A DNA stretch of 64,000 nucleotides from Halalkalicoccus sp. CG83 (GTDB lineage Archaea; Halobacteriota; Halobacteria; Halobacteriales; Halalkalicoccaceae): positions 2,046,001-2,110,000 of the forward strand of contig NZ_JAZDDH010000001.1 of NCBI RefSeq assembly GCF_037081715.1. Reading direction: 5' to 3'. A program made the translations under genes and the position numbers. Below the pieces are notes generated by a model that was not told the origin of the DNA, did not search any database, and saw only the letters and a program-made list of their open reading frames with translations. Positions 1 through 8,745 of this stretch are shown piece after piece; positions within the stretch are counted from its first letter, which is position 1; each line of letters starts with the position of its first letter.

Positions 1-1
1 C

Positions 2-916
2 GAGAACTTCCGACCGGGAACCGCCGAACGCCTCGGCATCGCCTACGAGGACGTCCGCGCGGTCAACGAGCAGGCGATCTACTGTTCGATCTCAGCGTTC
101 GGCGAGACGGGGCCGTGGAGCGACCGTCCCGGTTACGACCTGCTCGTCCAGGGCATGAGCGGGATCATGAGCGTCACCGGCGAGGAGGACGGCGACCCCG
201 TGAAGGTGGGACTCCCCCAGACCGACCTCATCACGGCGATGTGGGCCGCCTTCGGAATCGTCGGCGCACTGTATCGGCGCGAACGGACGGGCGAGGGCGA
301 GCGCGTCGAGCTGGGGATGCTCGATGCGGCGCTGCCGTGGCTCACGAAGCAGGCCGCGAAGTCGTTCGTCGGCGAGAAACCGGGGCGGATGGGGACGAAG
401 GACCCCGTGTTGGCGCCCTACCAGAGCTACCCGACCGCCGACGGCTACCTGAACGTCGCCTGTGGCAACCAGAAGCTCTGGGAGGGCTTCTGTGAGGAGA
501 TCGGCCGAGCGGAACTCGCGGACGATCCGCGCTTCGAGTCCAACGCCGACCGCGTCGAACACATGGACGAACTCGAGGCAGAGCTGTCGGAGACGCTCTC
601 GGAGCGGACGACCGACGAGTGGGTCGAGCGGTTGGCCGAGAACGCCGGCCTGCCGGTCGGACCGGTGTTCGAGGTGAGCGAGGCGCTCGGAAACGAGCAG
701 GTCGAGGCCCGCGACGTCGTTCGAACGCTCGAGCACCCGGCCGCCGGCGAGATTCCGAGCATCGAGCATCCGCTCAACTTCGAGCACGCCGACAGCGGGT
801 TCGAGGCGGCGCCGCCGCTGCTCGGCGAGGACACCGACGCGGTCCTCGGCGAACTCGGCTACTCGCGCGAGCGGATCGAGGAGCTGCGTGCGGCCGGCGC
901 GGTGCCCGAGGAGTGA
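2..916 (+). CDS. Class III CoA-transferase (CaiB/BaiF family), 5'-truncated by window edge
   Basis: The frame is open from base 2 to the TGA at 914-916, giving 304 residues. The family is usually about 400 long, so roughly 100 N-terminal residues lie outside the window. These enzymes move CoA from an acyl-CoA to a carboxylate through an aspartyl-CoA intermediate. The segment PVKVGLPQTD (Asp at visible residue 75) fits the catalytic Asp region, and the preceding YDLLVQGMSGIMSVTG is typical. A second family member lies at 5079-6290 and keeps the matching PVKVGQAIGD. The FAD/Fe-S oxidoreductase follows 60 bases downstream, with its own TATA-like box between. The acid substrate cannot be read from sequence; the neighbourhood suggests an organic acid. 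Confidence 0.93.
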   Translation, partial: ENFRPGTAERLGIAYEDVRAVNEQAIYCSISAFGETGPWSDRPGYDLLVQGMSGIMSVTGEEDGDPVKVGLPQTDLITAMWAAFGIVGALYRRERTGEGERVELGMLDAALPWLTKQAAKSFVGEKPGRMGTKDPVLAPYQSYPTADGYLNVACGNQKLWEGFCEEIGRAELADDPRFESNADRVEHMDELEAELSETLSERTTDEWVERLAENAGLPVGPVFEVSEALGNEQVEARDVVRTLEHPAAGEIPSIEHPLNFEHADSGFEAAPPLLGEDTDAVLGELGYSRERIEELRAAGAVPEE

Positions 917-938
917 CCGCCACGAGCACAGCCACGAG

Positions 939-944
939 TTTATG
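939..944 (+). promoter_or_regulatory. TATA-like box before the first FAD/Fe-S oxidoreductase
   Basis: TTTATG sits 32-37 bases before the ATG at 976 in the short gap after the CoA-transferase. It predicts a very short leader and independent transcription of the oxidoreductase. Confidence 0.45.
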
Positions 945-975
945 AGCACGGACCACCGAACGGACATCATCGAGA

Positions 976-3957
976 ATGGCTAGCACTAACCAGAACCAGG
1001 CGGGAGAGCCGGCGACCGACGGACGAGCGGACTACGACTACCAGGGTGACGAGGTCGAGCGACCCGACATGGTCGACGACCTCGAGGGGATCGTCGACGG
1101 CGACGTCCGGTTCGACGAGTACTCGCGGGAGCTCTACGCGACCGACGCGAGCGCCTACGAGGTATTGCCCATCGGCGTCGTGTTCCCCACCTCGACCGAG
1201 GACGTCTCGGCGGTCGTCTCCTACTGTGCGGAGCGGGAGATCCCCGTCCTCCCACGGGGGGGCGGCACCAGCCTCGCGGGCCAGGCGGTCAACGAGGCTG
1301 TCGTTCTCGACTTCAGTCGGTTCATGAACGGGATCGTCGACGTGGATCCCGAGGGTCGACGCGCTCGCGCACGGGCGGGGATAACGCTGGGAGAACTCAA
1401 CCGCACGCTCGAGCCCCACGGGCTGAAGTTCGCGCCCGACCCCTCGACCGCCGATCGGAGCGCCCTCGGAGGTGCCATCGGCAACAACACCACCGGCGCC
1501 CACTCGCTGAAGTACGGCAAGACCGACGCCTACGTCGAGGAGGTCGAAGCGGTGCTCTCGGACGGGAGCGTTCACACGTTCGGCGAGATCGAGATCGAGG
1601 AACTCCGCGAACGAGCCGATCCGGACGGCGACCTCGTCGAACGCATCCACGCCGAGGTGGTTCGGATCATCGACGAGGAGGGCGACGCCGTCGAGGAGGC
1701 GTATCCGAGCATCAAGCGCAACGTCTCGGGCTACAACCTCGACGTGCTGATCGAGGAAGCTCGGGGGAAGGGTGCCACCGAGGAGGGGACGGTCAACCTC
1801 GCGCGGCTGCTCGTCGGCAGCGAGGGCACGCTCGCGATCGTCACCGAGGCGGAGGTCTCGCTTGAGCCGATCCCCGAGACGAAGGCGCTCGGTCTGCTCA
1901 CCTACCACAGCCTGCTCGACGCGATGGAGGACGTCGGCGCGATCCTCGAACACGACCCCGCCGCCGTCGAGGTGCTCGACGGCGTGTTGCTCGAACTCGC
2001 GCGCGATCTCGAGGAGTTCAAGGACGTCGTCGGAATCCTGCCCGACGAGACGGACACGTTCCTCCTCGTCGAGTTCTACGCCGACGGCGACGAGGAACGC
2101 CGGGAGAGCGTCGAGACGTTGCTCGCCGATCGCGTCGGCGACGTCGCCTTCGACGGGCTCTCCGCGTTCGATCCCGACGAGCAGAAGGCCTTCTGGAAGA
2201 TGCGAAAGGCGTCGACGCCGATCCTGCTCTCCCGGACGACGGACGAGAAGCACATTGCGTTCATCGAGGACATCGCCATCCCGCCCGAGCACCTCCCGGA
2301 GTACACCGCCGACTTCCAGCAGGTGTTCGAGGACCATGACACGTTCGGCAGCTTCTACGCCCACGCGGGACCGGGCTGCATGCACGTCCGCCCGCTGGTC
2401 AACACCAAGACCACCGAGGGCGTCGAGACGATGGTCTCGATCTCGGACGCGGCGACGGACCTCGCCGTGAAGTACGGGGGTAGCGTCTCGGGCGAGCACG
2501 GCGACGGCCGCGCACGGACCCAGTGGAACAAGAAGCTCTACGGCGAGCGCCTCTGGGAGGTCTTTCGTGACCTCAAGACCGCGTTCGATCCCGACTGGTT
2601 GTTGAACCCTGGTTCCGTGTGTGGCGACTTCGACATGAGCGAGAACCTCCGTCACGACCCCGACTACGAGTTCGAGGCGGGGTTCGAGCCCCGTCTCAAC
2701 TGGGAGAACGAGAACGGCTTTCAGGGGATGGCCGAGCTTTGCCATGGGTGTGGCGGCTGTCGGACGAGCCAGGAGGGCGCCGGCGGCGTGATGTGCCCGA
2801 CGTACCGCGCCTCCCGCGAGGAGATCACCTCGACGCGGGGTCGCGCGAACATGCTCCGGCAGGCGATGAGCGGCGACCTCCCCGAGGAGCAGTTCGCCTC
2901 GGAGTTCATGCAGGAGGTGATGGAGCTCTGCATCGGCTGTAAGGGCTGTGCGAGGGACTGTCCCAGCGAGGTGGACATGGCGAAGCTGAAGGTCGAACTC
3001 ACCCACGAACACCACGAACGCCACGGCGTCGACCTGCGTTCGCGCGTGTTCGCGAACATCGACGCGCTCTCGGATCTCGGCAGCGCGACGGCGCCGGTCT
3101 CGAACTGGCTCCAGCGACTGCCGGGGTCGGGAATTCTGACGGAGAAGACGCTGGGGATCGCCCGCGAGCGATCCTTGCCGGAGTTCCACGCCGAGACGCT
3201 CACGGAGTGGTTCGAGGAGCGCGGGCCCCGCGTGAGCGAAGAGGACGCCGACCGGAAGGCGCTCCTGTTCCCGGACGCCTTCACCGACCACAACAGCCCC
3301 GACGCGGGCAAGGCCGCGATCCGGGTGCTCGAGGCGGCGGGCGTCCACGTGAAGATCCCCGACGGCGTGACCGGCAGCGGCCGGCCCGCCTACTCGAAGG
3401 GGATGATCGAGAAGGCGCGCACCCAGGCCGACCGGAACGTCACCGCGCTCGCCCACTACGTCAACGACGGCTGGGACGTCGTCGTCGTCGAACCCTCGGA
3501 CGCGGTGATGTTCCAGCTCGACTACCTCGACCTCCTGTCCGGAGACGCGGTCGAACGCCTCGCACAGAACACCTATGGCGTCATGGAGTACGTCGACCGG
3601 TTCCGCCTCGACGAGGGGATGGCGTTCGCCGACGTGGGCGAGTCGCTCACCTACCACGGTCACTGTCACCAGAAGGCGATCAAGAAGGAGCACCACGCGG
3701 TGGGCGTCCTTCGCCGGGCGGGCTACGAGGTCGACCCGCTCGATTCGGGCTGCTGTGGGATGGCGGGATCGTTCGGCTACGAGGCCGAACACTACTCGAT
3801 GAGCCAGGCGATCGGCTCGGTGTTGTTCGACCAGATCGACTCGAGCGACGGCGAGCGCGTCGTCGCTCCGGGCTCGTCGTGTCGCAGCCAGATCGGCGAC
3901 GAGTACGACGAGAAGCCGCCACACCCGGTCAGGAAGCTGGCCGACGCGCTGGCATAG
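976..3957 (+). CDS. FAD-linked oxidase fused to Fe-S/CCG protein (GlcD-GlcF type 2-hydroxyacid dehydrogenase)
   Basis: This 993-residue protein has the YdiJ-like layout. An N-terminal FAD_binding_4 domain carries PRGGGTSLAGQAV near residue 93. The GlcD-type C-terminal oxidase domain has SGEHGDGRARTQW near residue 505. Two ferredoxin-like Cys clusters follow, CHGCGGC near 588 and CIGCKGCARDCP near 651. The C-terminal cysteine-rich domain has HGHCHQ near 894 and SGCCGMAGSFGYE near 925. Family members oxidise D-2-hydroxyacids (glycolate, D-lactate, D-2-hydroxyglutarate) and pass electrons to the respiratory chain at the membrane. A close paralogue lies at 13973-16969. The substrate is unknown. 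The ATG at 976 is supported by the upstream TATA-like box. Confidence 0.93.
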   Translation: MASTNQNQAGEPATDGRADYDYQGDEVERPDMVDDLEGIVDGDVRFDEYSRELYATDASAYEVLPIGVVFPTSTEDVSAVVSYCAEREIPVLPRGGGTSLAGQAVNEAVVLDFSRFMNGIVDVDPEGRRARARAGITLGELNRTLEPHGLKFAPDPSTADRSALGGAIGNNTTGAHSLKYGKTDAYVEEVEAVLSDGSVHTFGEIEIEELRERADPDGDLVERIHAEVVRIIDEEGDAVEEAYPSIKRNVSGYNLDVLIEEARGKGATEEGTVNLARLLVGSEGTLAIVTEAEVSLEPIPETKALGLLTYHSLLDAMEDVGAILEHDPAAVEVLDGVLLELARDLEEFKDVVGILPDETDTFLLVEFYADGDEERRESVETLLADRVGDVAFDGLSAFDPDEQKAFWKMRKASTPILLSRTTDEKHIAFIEDIAIPPEHLPEYTADFQQVFEDHDTFGSFYAHAGPGCMHVRPLVNTKTTEGVETMVSISDAATDLAVKYGGSVSGEHGDGRARTQWNKKLYGERLWEVFRDLKTAFDPDWLLNPGSVCGDFDMSENLRHDPDYEFEAGFEPRLNWENENGFQGMAELCHGCGGCRTSQEGAGGVMCPTYRASREEITSTRGRANMLRQAMSGDLPEEQFASEFMQEVMELCIGCKGCARDCPSEVDMAKLKVELTHEHHERHGVDLRSRVFANIDALSDLGSATAPVSNWLQRLPGSGILTEKTLGIARERSLPEFHAETLTEWFEERGPRVSEEDADRKALLFPDAFTDHNSPDAGKAAIRVLEAAGVHVKIPDGVTGSGRPAYSKGMIEKARTQADRNVTALAHYVNDGWDVVVVEPSDAVMFQLDYLDLLSGDAVERLAQNTYGVMEYVDRFRLDEGMAFADVGESLTYHGHCHQKAIKKEHHAVGVLRRAGYEVDPLDSGCCGMAGSFGYEAEHYSMSQAIGSVLFDQIDSSDGERVVAPGSSCRSQIGDEYDEKPPHPVRKLADALA

Positions 3958-3986
3958 CCGTCGGCCGCCGTACCTCGGCTCCCGTC

Positions 3987-5033
3987 TTACGGGAGTCCCA
4001 GCACCCGCTTCGGGTTCTCGTAGACGACGTTCCTGACGTCCTCGGGCTCGACGCCCAGTCGGAGGAGATCGAGCGTCATCCGCCGCATCGTGAGCGCCGC
4101 GTCGTCGGCGTAGAGGCCGGCCAGCAGGTCCGAATCGACCATGACCCGCTCGGAGCCGTACTCCTCGATCACCCCCGCAACGTCCTCGGGGCCGACCGCC
4201 TCCGTCTGGCGGACCAGCGAGAAGCTCAGATAGCAGCCGGTCTCCTCGAGGACGTAGCCGGCGATGTCGGGGTGGCCGTGGTCGATCACCAGCCGATCGT
4301 GCGCCAGCCCCACCTCGTCGGCGACCTCGACGTCGATCCGTGCAGCCTCCCGTTTCGCGTTCGCCACGTCGAACCCCGGGTCGGGGTCGGTCTTGGGGGC
4401 CCCTTCGTAGGCGAACTTGTGATCGAACGTACGACCGAACTGCGCCGGGACGGATCCCTCGGGCGGCGACTCGTCTCGATCGCCGGGCGTGTGTAGGATC
4501 ACCGGCAGTCCCTGCTCGTCTGCGATCCGCATCTGCTCGGCGAGCACGGCCCGCTGTTCGTCGATCGGCCACGACGAGACCGACTGGACCGGGTCGACCC
4601 CCGTCTCCCCGACGGCGACGACCTCCTCGAGCGCGCAGTACTCGGGGAGGACCTCGAGCAGCTCGTCGACGCCCTCGATCCGGGCGCCGAAGTGGATCGC
4701 GGTCGCGAGGTAGACGTCGAAGAAGTGGTTTCGCGAGATCTCGCCGGCACGGCGCAGCGCCTCGTCCCACAGGAATCGCCAGTCGTCCGGTTCGATCGGC
4801 CGGTACGGTATCTGGAAGTACGACGACGCGATCATCACCACCGCACGCGCGCCGCTCACGTCCATCTTCTCGTGATGCTCCCAGCTCAGCGTCCCGGTGT
4901 GCTGGTGAACGTCGATCCAGGGGATCTCCGCCGCCTCCGGCGGGTAGGGCCGCTCGTAGCCGGCGGCCTCGTCGTCGATGGCGGCCGTCGGACGTTTCGT
5001 CGGGTAGTCACGCTCCCGCTTTCGCTCGTTCAT
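3987..5033 (-). CDS. TatD-like / amidohydrolase-superfamily metal-dependent hydrolase
   Basis: A 348-residue TIM-barrel hydrolase. Visible metal-site motifs, in order, are IDVHQHTGT (HxH) near residue 40, GETGVDP (the Glu position of TatD), ILHTPGD, VIDHGHPD and a late MVDSD that supplies the usual Asp. The order fits TatD-type or related amidohydrolases that cleave phosphodiester, ester, lactone or amide bonds with two metals. It is convergent with the FAD/Fe-S gene, leaving a 29-base gap. It has its own TATA-like box in the 45 bases before the CoA-transferase of the same strand. In this organic-acid cluster a lactone or amide hydrolase role is plausible but is inference. Confidence 0.82.
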   Translation of the reverse strand: MNERKRERDYPTKRPTAAIDDEAAGYERPYPPEAAEIPWIDVHQHTGTLSWEHHEKMDVSGARAVVMIASSYFQIPYRPIEPDDWRFLWDEALRRAGEISRNHFFDVYLATAIHFGARIEGVDELLEVLPEYCALEEVVAVGETGVDPVQSVSSWPIDEQRAVLAEQMRIADEQGLPVILHTPGDRDESPPEGSVPAQFGRTFDHKFAYEGAPKTDPDPGFDVANAKREAARIDVEVADEVGLAHDRLVIDHGHPDIAGYVLEETGCYLSFSLVRQTEAVGPEDVAGVIEEYGSERVMVDSDLLAGLYADDAALTMRRMTLDLLRLGVEPEDVRNVVYENPKRVLGLP

Positions 5034-5056
5034 GGGAACGGGAGACGGACGGGGGC

Positions 5057-5064
5057 GATATAAC
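5057..5064 (-). promoter_or_regulatory. TATA-like box for the TatD-like hydrolase
   Basis: The minus strand reads GTTATATC about 27 bases before the ATG at 5033, inside a gap of only 45 bases. It suggests separate, leaderless transcription from the upstream CoA-transferase operon. Confidence 0.5.
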
Positions 5065-5078
5065 GGTTTGCGGTCGGG

Positions 5079-6290
5079 TCAGTCGCCGAACGCGCCACCC
5101 TCGGTCCACTCCTCGAGGGTGGTCTGGTCGTCCGCGACGTCGGCGAAGACCTCCTCGGTGTGCTCGCCGAGACGCGGCGCGGGCGATCGGACCGTCGCGT
5201 CGTACTCCGGAAAGCGGATCGGATGGCCCGGGAGCAGACACGACCCCCAGTCGGGGTCCTCGTGCTCGACGACCAGGTCCCGGGCGCGGCTCTGTTCGTG
5301 GTCCGCGACGTCGGCGACGTCGTTGATCGGGCCGTTGGGGAAGCCGGCCTCGGTGAGGACCTCGAGCCAGTGGTCGGTCGGTCGTTTCGCGAACTCCTCC
5401 TGGATCGCGCCGATGACCCGCTCCTGGTTCTCCTGGCGGTCGTCGTTGGTTCGGTACTCGCGGATCTCCTCGCGGCCGATCAGGTCGACGAACGCGTCCC
5501 AGCGATCGTCGCTCGGGACGCCCGTGACGACGTAGCCGTCCGCCGTCTCGAACACCTGGTAGGGGACGAGCGTCTGGTGGGTCGTCCCCTGGGGACCCGG
5601 CACCTCGCCGTCCATCGAGTAGTTCGTCAGGTACTCGTTCATCAGAACGACGATCGAGTCGAACAGTCCGACGTCGAACTTGCCGGTGAACTCCTCCGCT
5701 TCCGTGCGATCGCGCTCGTAGAGACGCGCGAGGATACCCATGGCCGTGAACATACCTGTGGTAAGGTCGCCGATCGCCTGGCCGACCTTCACCGGTTCGC
5801 CCCCTTCGGGCCCGGTGACGCTCATGATCCCGCCCTCGGCCTGCAGGATGAGGTCGAGGCCGGGCTTCTCCTTCAGGGGGCCGGTCTCGCCGTAGCCCTT
5901 GATGCTCGCGTAGACGATTCCCGGGTTCTCCTCGCGGAGGTCGTCGTAGCCGATTCCTAACCTACTGGTGACGCCGTAGCCGAAGTTCTCGACGAAGACG
6001 TCCGCCTCCGCGAGCAGCGAGCGCGCCGCCTCGACGCCCGCCTCGCTCTTCAGGTCGAGCGTCACCGACTTCTTGTTCCGGTTGTTCGCCATGAAGTAGC
6101 CCGACTTCCCGTCGGGACCGACGCCCTGCGAGCGGGCGGGGTCGCCCGCGCCGGGACGCTCGATCTTCACGACCTCCGCGCCCATGTCCGCGAGCAGGGC
6201 TCCACAGAAGGGGCCCGCGCGGTGGGCAGTCATCTCGACGACCGAGACGCCGGCGAGCGGTCCGTCGTTGTCCGTTTCGCTCACGCTCAC
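5079..6290 (-). CDS. Class III CoA-transferase (CaiB/BaiF family)
   Basis: About 403 residues, the normal family length. The N-terminus LAGVSVVEMTAHRAGPFCGA, the MANNRNKKSVTLDLK nucleotide-binding stretch and PVKVGQAIGD (with the catalytic Asp) are all present. I chose the GTG at 6288-6290 because it overlaps the upstream crotonase stop as GTGA, the classic sign of translational coupling. A longer frame would run into the crotonase gene, and a second GTG lies at 6282-6284. The role is CoA transfer to a carboxylic acid as the entry step of a degradation route. It is co-transcribed with the crotonase-fold protein, so the pair may process the same CoA thioester. Confidence 0.93.
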   Translation of the reverse strand: MSVSETDNDGPLAGVSVVEMTAHRAGPFCGALLADMGAEVVKIERPGAGDPARSQGVGPDGKSGYFMANNRNKKSVTLDLKSEAGVEAARSLLAEADVFVENFGYGVTSRLGIGYDDLREENPGIVYASIKGYGETGPLKEKPGLDLILQAEGGIMSVTGPEGGEPVKVGQAIGDLTTGMFTAMGILARLYERDRTEAEEFTGKFDVGLFDSIVVLMNEYLTNYSMDGEVPGPQGTTHQTLVPYQVFETADGYVVTGVPSDDRWDAFVDLIGREEIREYRTNDDRQENQERVIGAIQEEFAKRPTDHWLEVLTEAGFPNGPINDVADVADHEQSRARDLVVEHEDPDWGSCLLPGHPIRFPEYDATVRSPAPRLGEHTEEVFADVADDQTTLEEWTEGGAFGD

Positions 6291-7069
6291 TCGCCCTCGT
6301 TGAACTCGTCGACCAGTCGCTGGCGCTCGTCGCTCGCGAACTGCTCCCACCAGAGGTCGGCCTCGAACTCCCGGGCGCTCTCGACGTCGGAGGTCTCGGC
6401 GGCGTAGTTGAGCGCCCGCTTCGAGTTCTTCACCGCCTGCCGGCCGGTGTCCTGGATGCCGTCGACGATCTCTTGCACTACCGAATCGAGCTCCTCGCGC
6501 GGGACGGCGTGATTGACCAGGCCGATGCGTTCGGCCTCCGCCGCGTCGACGAACCCCGCGGTGAGCACGAGCTCCTTCGCCTTCGCCTCGCCGACGAGCT
6601 CGATCGCCCGGTGGTTCGACCCGCCCGTCGGGATCTGGCCGATGTTCGCGGTCGGGACGCCGAACTTCGCGTCCTCGACGGCGACGCGCATGTCACAGAA
6701 CATCGCGAGGATCAGCCCGCCGCCGACGCAGTAGCCGTTGATCTTCGCGATGACGGGGGCGTGACACTCGAGGGGTTTGCGGTACATCTCGTAGAACAGC
6801 TCCTGGCGGTCCTCCTGGTGGGCGTGCTCCTCGGGGGGGCCCGCGTACTCCGAGATGTCCGCCCCCGCGGAGAAGGCGTCCTCACCCTCGCCGGTGAGAA
6901 CGACGGCGTCGACGTCGCGATCCAGCTGGATCTCGTCGAAGGCGCGGCTGACGTCGAGCATGACGTCGTCGTTCAGCGCGTTGTACACGTCGGGTCGGTG
7001 GAACTCGAGCGTCGCGACGCCCTCGTTCACGTCGACGCTGATGCTCTCGTAGGCCGAGTAGCGTGCCAT
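6287..7069 (-). CDS. Crotonase-superfamily protein (enoyl-CoA hydratase/isomerase fold)
   Basis: 260 residues with the crotonase oxyanion-hole segments FSAGADISEY (near 67) and GYCVGGG (near 112-118). Against rat enoyl-CoA hydratase, the two catalytic glutamates (Glu144 in GGGCE and Glu164 in QPEI) align with Ile120 and Thr140 here, so ordinary hydration of a double bond is unlikely. Other crotonase members without both Glu act as isomerases, hydrolases or decarboxylases on CoA esters. It is the first gene of an operon with the CoA-transferase (4-base overlap), so the substrate is probably the CoA ester that enzyme makes. A TATA-like box lies 27 bases before the ATG. Confidence 0.9.
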   Translation of the reverse strand: MARYSAYESISVDVNEGVATLEFHRPDVYNALNDDVMLDVSRAFDEIQLDRDVDAVVLTGEGEDAFSAGADISEYAGPPEEHAHQEDRQELFYEMYRKPLECHAPVIAKINGYCVGGGLILAMFCDMRVAVEDAKFGVPTANIGQIPTGGSNHRAIELVGEAKAKELVLTAGFVDAAEAERIGLVNHAVPREELDSVVQEIVDGIQDTGRQAVKNSKRALNYAAETSDVESAREFEADLWWEQFASDERQRLVDEFNEGE

Positions 7070-7092
7070 GTGGCCTCACGCCAGGGGGACGG

Positions 7093-7099
7093 TAAAAAG
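7093..7099 (-). promoter_or_regulatory. TATA-like box for crotonase/CoA-transferase operon
   Basis: The minus strand reads CTTTTTA centred 27 bases before the ATG at 7069, predicting a leaderless transcript. It lies back to back with a plus-strand box at 7139-7144, so the 100-base gap is a compact divergent promoter. Confidence 0.55.
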
Positions 7100-7138
7100 A
7101 TTCCCATCCACCGCACCCGAGCGCTCGCCAGTCGATGG

Positions 7139-7144
7139 ATTTTA
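7139..7144 (+). promoter_or_regulatory. TATA-like box for the tartrate/isopropylmalate-type dehydrogenase
   Basis: ATTTTA lies about 27 bases before the ATG at 7170, predicting a leaderless mRNA from the same divergent promoter region. Confidence 0.5.
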
Positions 7145-7169
7145 GCCGCTCTCCCGCGCTTGGGCCAGT

Positions 7170-8225
7170 ATGTCATACGAGATCGCGACGATCCCCGGCG
7201 ACGGAATCGGCCCCGAGGTCGTCGAGGCGACCCTCCCCCTGTTCGAACGCGTCGCTGAGGCCCAGAACATCGACGTCGAGTTCACCCGCTACGGCTGGGG
7301 AAGCGAACGCTACCTCGAGGAAGGGGCGATGATGCCCGACGACGGCCTCGAGCGCATCGAGGACAGCGACGCCATCCTGCTCGGGGCGGTCGGCCACCCG
7401 GACGTGCCGGATCACGTCACGCTCCACGGGCTGCTCCTTCCCATCCGAAAGCAGTTCAACCAGCAGGTCTGCAAGCGGCCGTCGATCCTCTTCGAGGGCG
7501 TCGAGAGCCCGCTGCGGGGCTACGAGGGCGGCGACGTCGAGTTCGTCGTCTACCGCGAGAACACCGAGGGCGAGTACGCCGACGTCGGCGGGCGCGAGCA
7601 CGTCGGCTTCGACCACGAGGTGGCGGTCCAGAGCGCGGTGTTCACCCGCCAGGGGACAGAGGCGATCCTCCGGGCGGCGTTCGAGGCCGCCCAGGAGCGC
7701 GAGGGCCATCTCACGAGCATCACGAAGTCGAATGCTCAGGCCTACAGCATGGTGTTCTGGGACGACGTCGTCGAGGAGGTCCGCGAGGACTACCCCGACG
7801 TCGAGGTCGAGAGCCTGCTGGTCGACGCCGCCTCGATGGACCTCATCCGCCGCCCCGAGGAGTTCGACGTGATCGTCGCCTCGAACCTCTTCGGGGACGT
7901 CCTCACCGACATCGGCGCCATCGTGACCGGGAGCATGGGGCTCGCGCCGTCGGGCAACATCAACCGTTCCGGCACCTACCCCTCGATGTTCGAACCCGTC
8001 CACGGGAGCGCGCCGGACATCACGGGGCAGGGCGTGGCCAACCCGACGGCGACGGTGCTCTCGGGAGCGATGCTGTTCGAGGAACTCGGCGAGAATCAGG
8101 CCTCCGAGGCGCTCTGGAACGCCGTTCGAGACGTCCTCGCCGACGAGTCGGCACCGACCCCACCGGACCTCGGCGGGTCGGCGTCGACCGAGGAGATGGT
8201 CGAGGCGTTCGAGGAACGCGTCTGA
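7170..8225 (+). CDS. Isocitrate/isopropylmalate dehydrogenase family; tartrate/D-malate dehydrogenase-like
   Basis: 351 residues of the beta-decarboxylating dehydrogenase family. It starts with IATIPGDGIGPEVVE and has the substrate loop YRENTEGEYADVGG, the SITKSNAQ segment (catalytic Lys), the metal-binding DAASMDLIRRPEEFDVIV and the GSAPDITGQGVANP adenine-site loop. The RENTEGEY plus GLLLPIRKQF pattern is nearer to tartrate or D-malate dehydrogenases than to LeuB, and the transporter and dehydratase nearby point to hydroxy-di/tricarboxylates. The reaction would be NAD-dependent oxidation of a 2-hydroxyacid with or without decarboxylation. A LeuB role cannot be excluded, but no leucine genes are adjacent. 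It is divergent from the crotonase operon. Confidence 0.85.
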   Translation: MSYEIATIPGDGIGPEVVEATLPLFERVAEAQNIDVEFTRYGWGSERYLEEGAMMPDDGLERIEDSDAILLGAVGHPDVPDHVTLHGLLLPIRKQFNQQVCKRPSILFEGVESPLRGYEGGDVEFVVYRENTEGEYADVGGREHVGFDHEVAVQSAVFTRQGTEAILRAAFEAAQEREGHLTSITKSNAQAYSMVFWDDVVEEVREDYPDVEVESLLVDAASMDLIRRPEEFDVIVASNLFGDVLTDIGAIVTGSMGLAPSGNINRSGTYPSMFEPVHGSAPDITGQGVANPTATVLSGAMLFEELGENQASEALWNAVRDVLADESAPTPPDLGGSASTEEMVEAFEERV

Positions 8226-8235
8226 TCGCGAGGCG

Positions 8236-8670
8236 CTACTCGGTCTCGACGCGCAACGAGACGACCGGACACTCGGCGGTGAGGAGGACCGACTGGACGA
8301 CGCTCCCGAACAGTGCCTTCCCGACCGGCGAACGGTTCCGGCCCCCGATGACGACGTAGCTCGCGTCGCGGTCGGCCGCGTACGACACGATCTCCTCGGC
8401 GGGATCACCCATGAGGCCGACGGTCTCGGCCTCGACGCCCGCCTCCTCGACGGCCTCGGCGGCGATCTCCTCGGCCATCTCGACCACCCTCTCGATCGGG
8501 ACGGACTCGCCCGTCTCGGAGACCTGCGTGCGTTCGAGCGAGACGAACTCGTCGCGGGCGAGAACGTGGACGACCTCGACGGCCTCGCCGAACGCCTCCC
8601 CCAGACGGGCGGCCTCGCGGACGATGGCGGTTGCTCGCTCGTTCCTGTCGACGGCTGCGACGATCGGCAT
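8236..8670 (-). CDS. Universal stress protein (UspA family)
   Basis: 144 residues with the UspA alpha/beta fold, starting MPIVAAVDRNERATAIVREA. The C-terminal nucleotide-loop region GGRNRSPVGKALFGSVVQSVL ends in CPVVSLRV. The ATG at 8668-8670 is chosen over an upstream one because it is where family members begin and because TTTATA lies 24-30 bases before it. UspA proteins bind ATP or act as stress signalling adaptors in the cytoplasm. It is convergent with the dehydrogenase, with an 11-base gap, and is probably independent of the catabolic cluster. Confidence 0.9.
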   Translation of the reverse strand: MPIVAAVDRNERATAIVREAARLGEAFGEAVEVVHVLARDEFVSLERTQVSETGESVPIERVVEMAEEIAAEAVEEAGVEAETVGLMGDPAEEIVSYAADRDASYVVIGGRNRSPVGKALFGSVVQSVLLTAECPVVSLRVETE

Positions 8671-8693
8671 GCACTGTGTTGACGCCCGACCCC

Positions 8694-8700
8694 TATAAAT
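8694..8700 (-). promoter_or_regulatory. TATA box for the universal stress protein gene
   Basis: The minus strand reads ATTTATA centred 27 bases before the ATG at 8670, matching the archaeal TATA consensus and predicting a leaderless mRNA. Confidence 0.6.
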
Positions 8701-8745
8701 CGCCATGTCCGAAGCTACTTGTCACGGGGTGGTATATCACGGTTC

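Noticed and set aside
967-4770. Very long open frame (over 1200 codons) on the minus strand opposite the FAD/Fe-S gene
   Set aside because: It is a mirror effect of high GC and codon bias: Arg/Gly/Asp-rich without domains, and it runs across the real gene and into the next.
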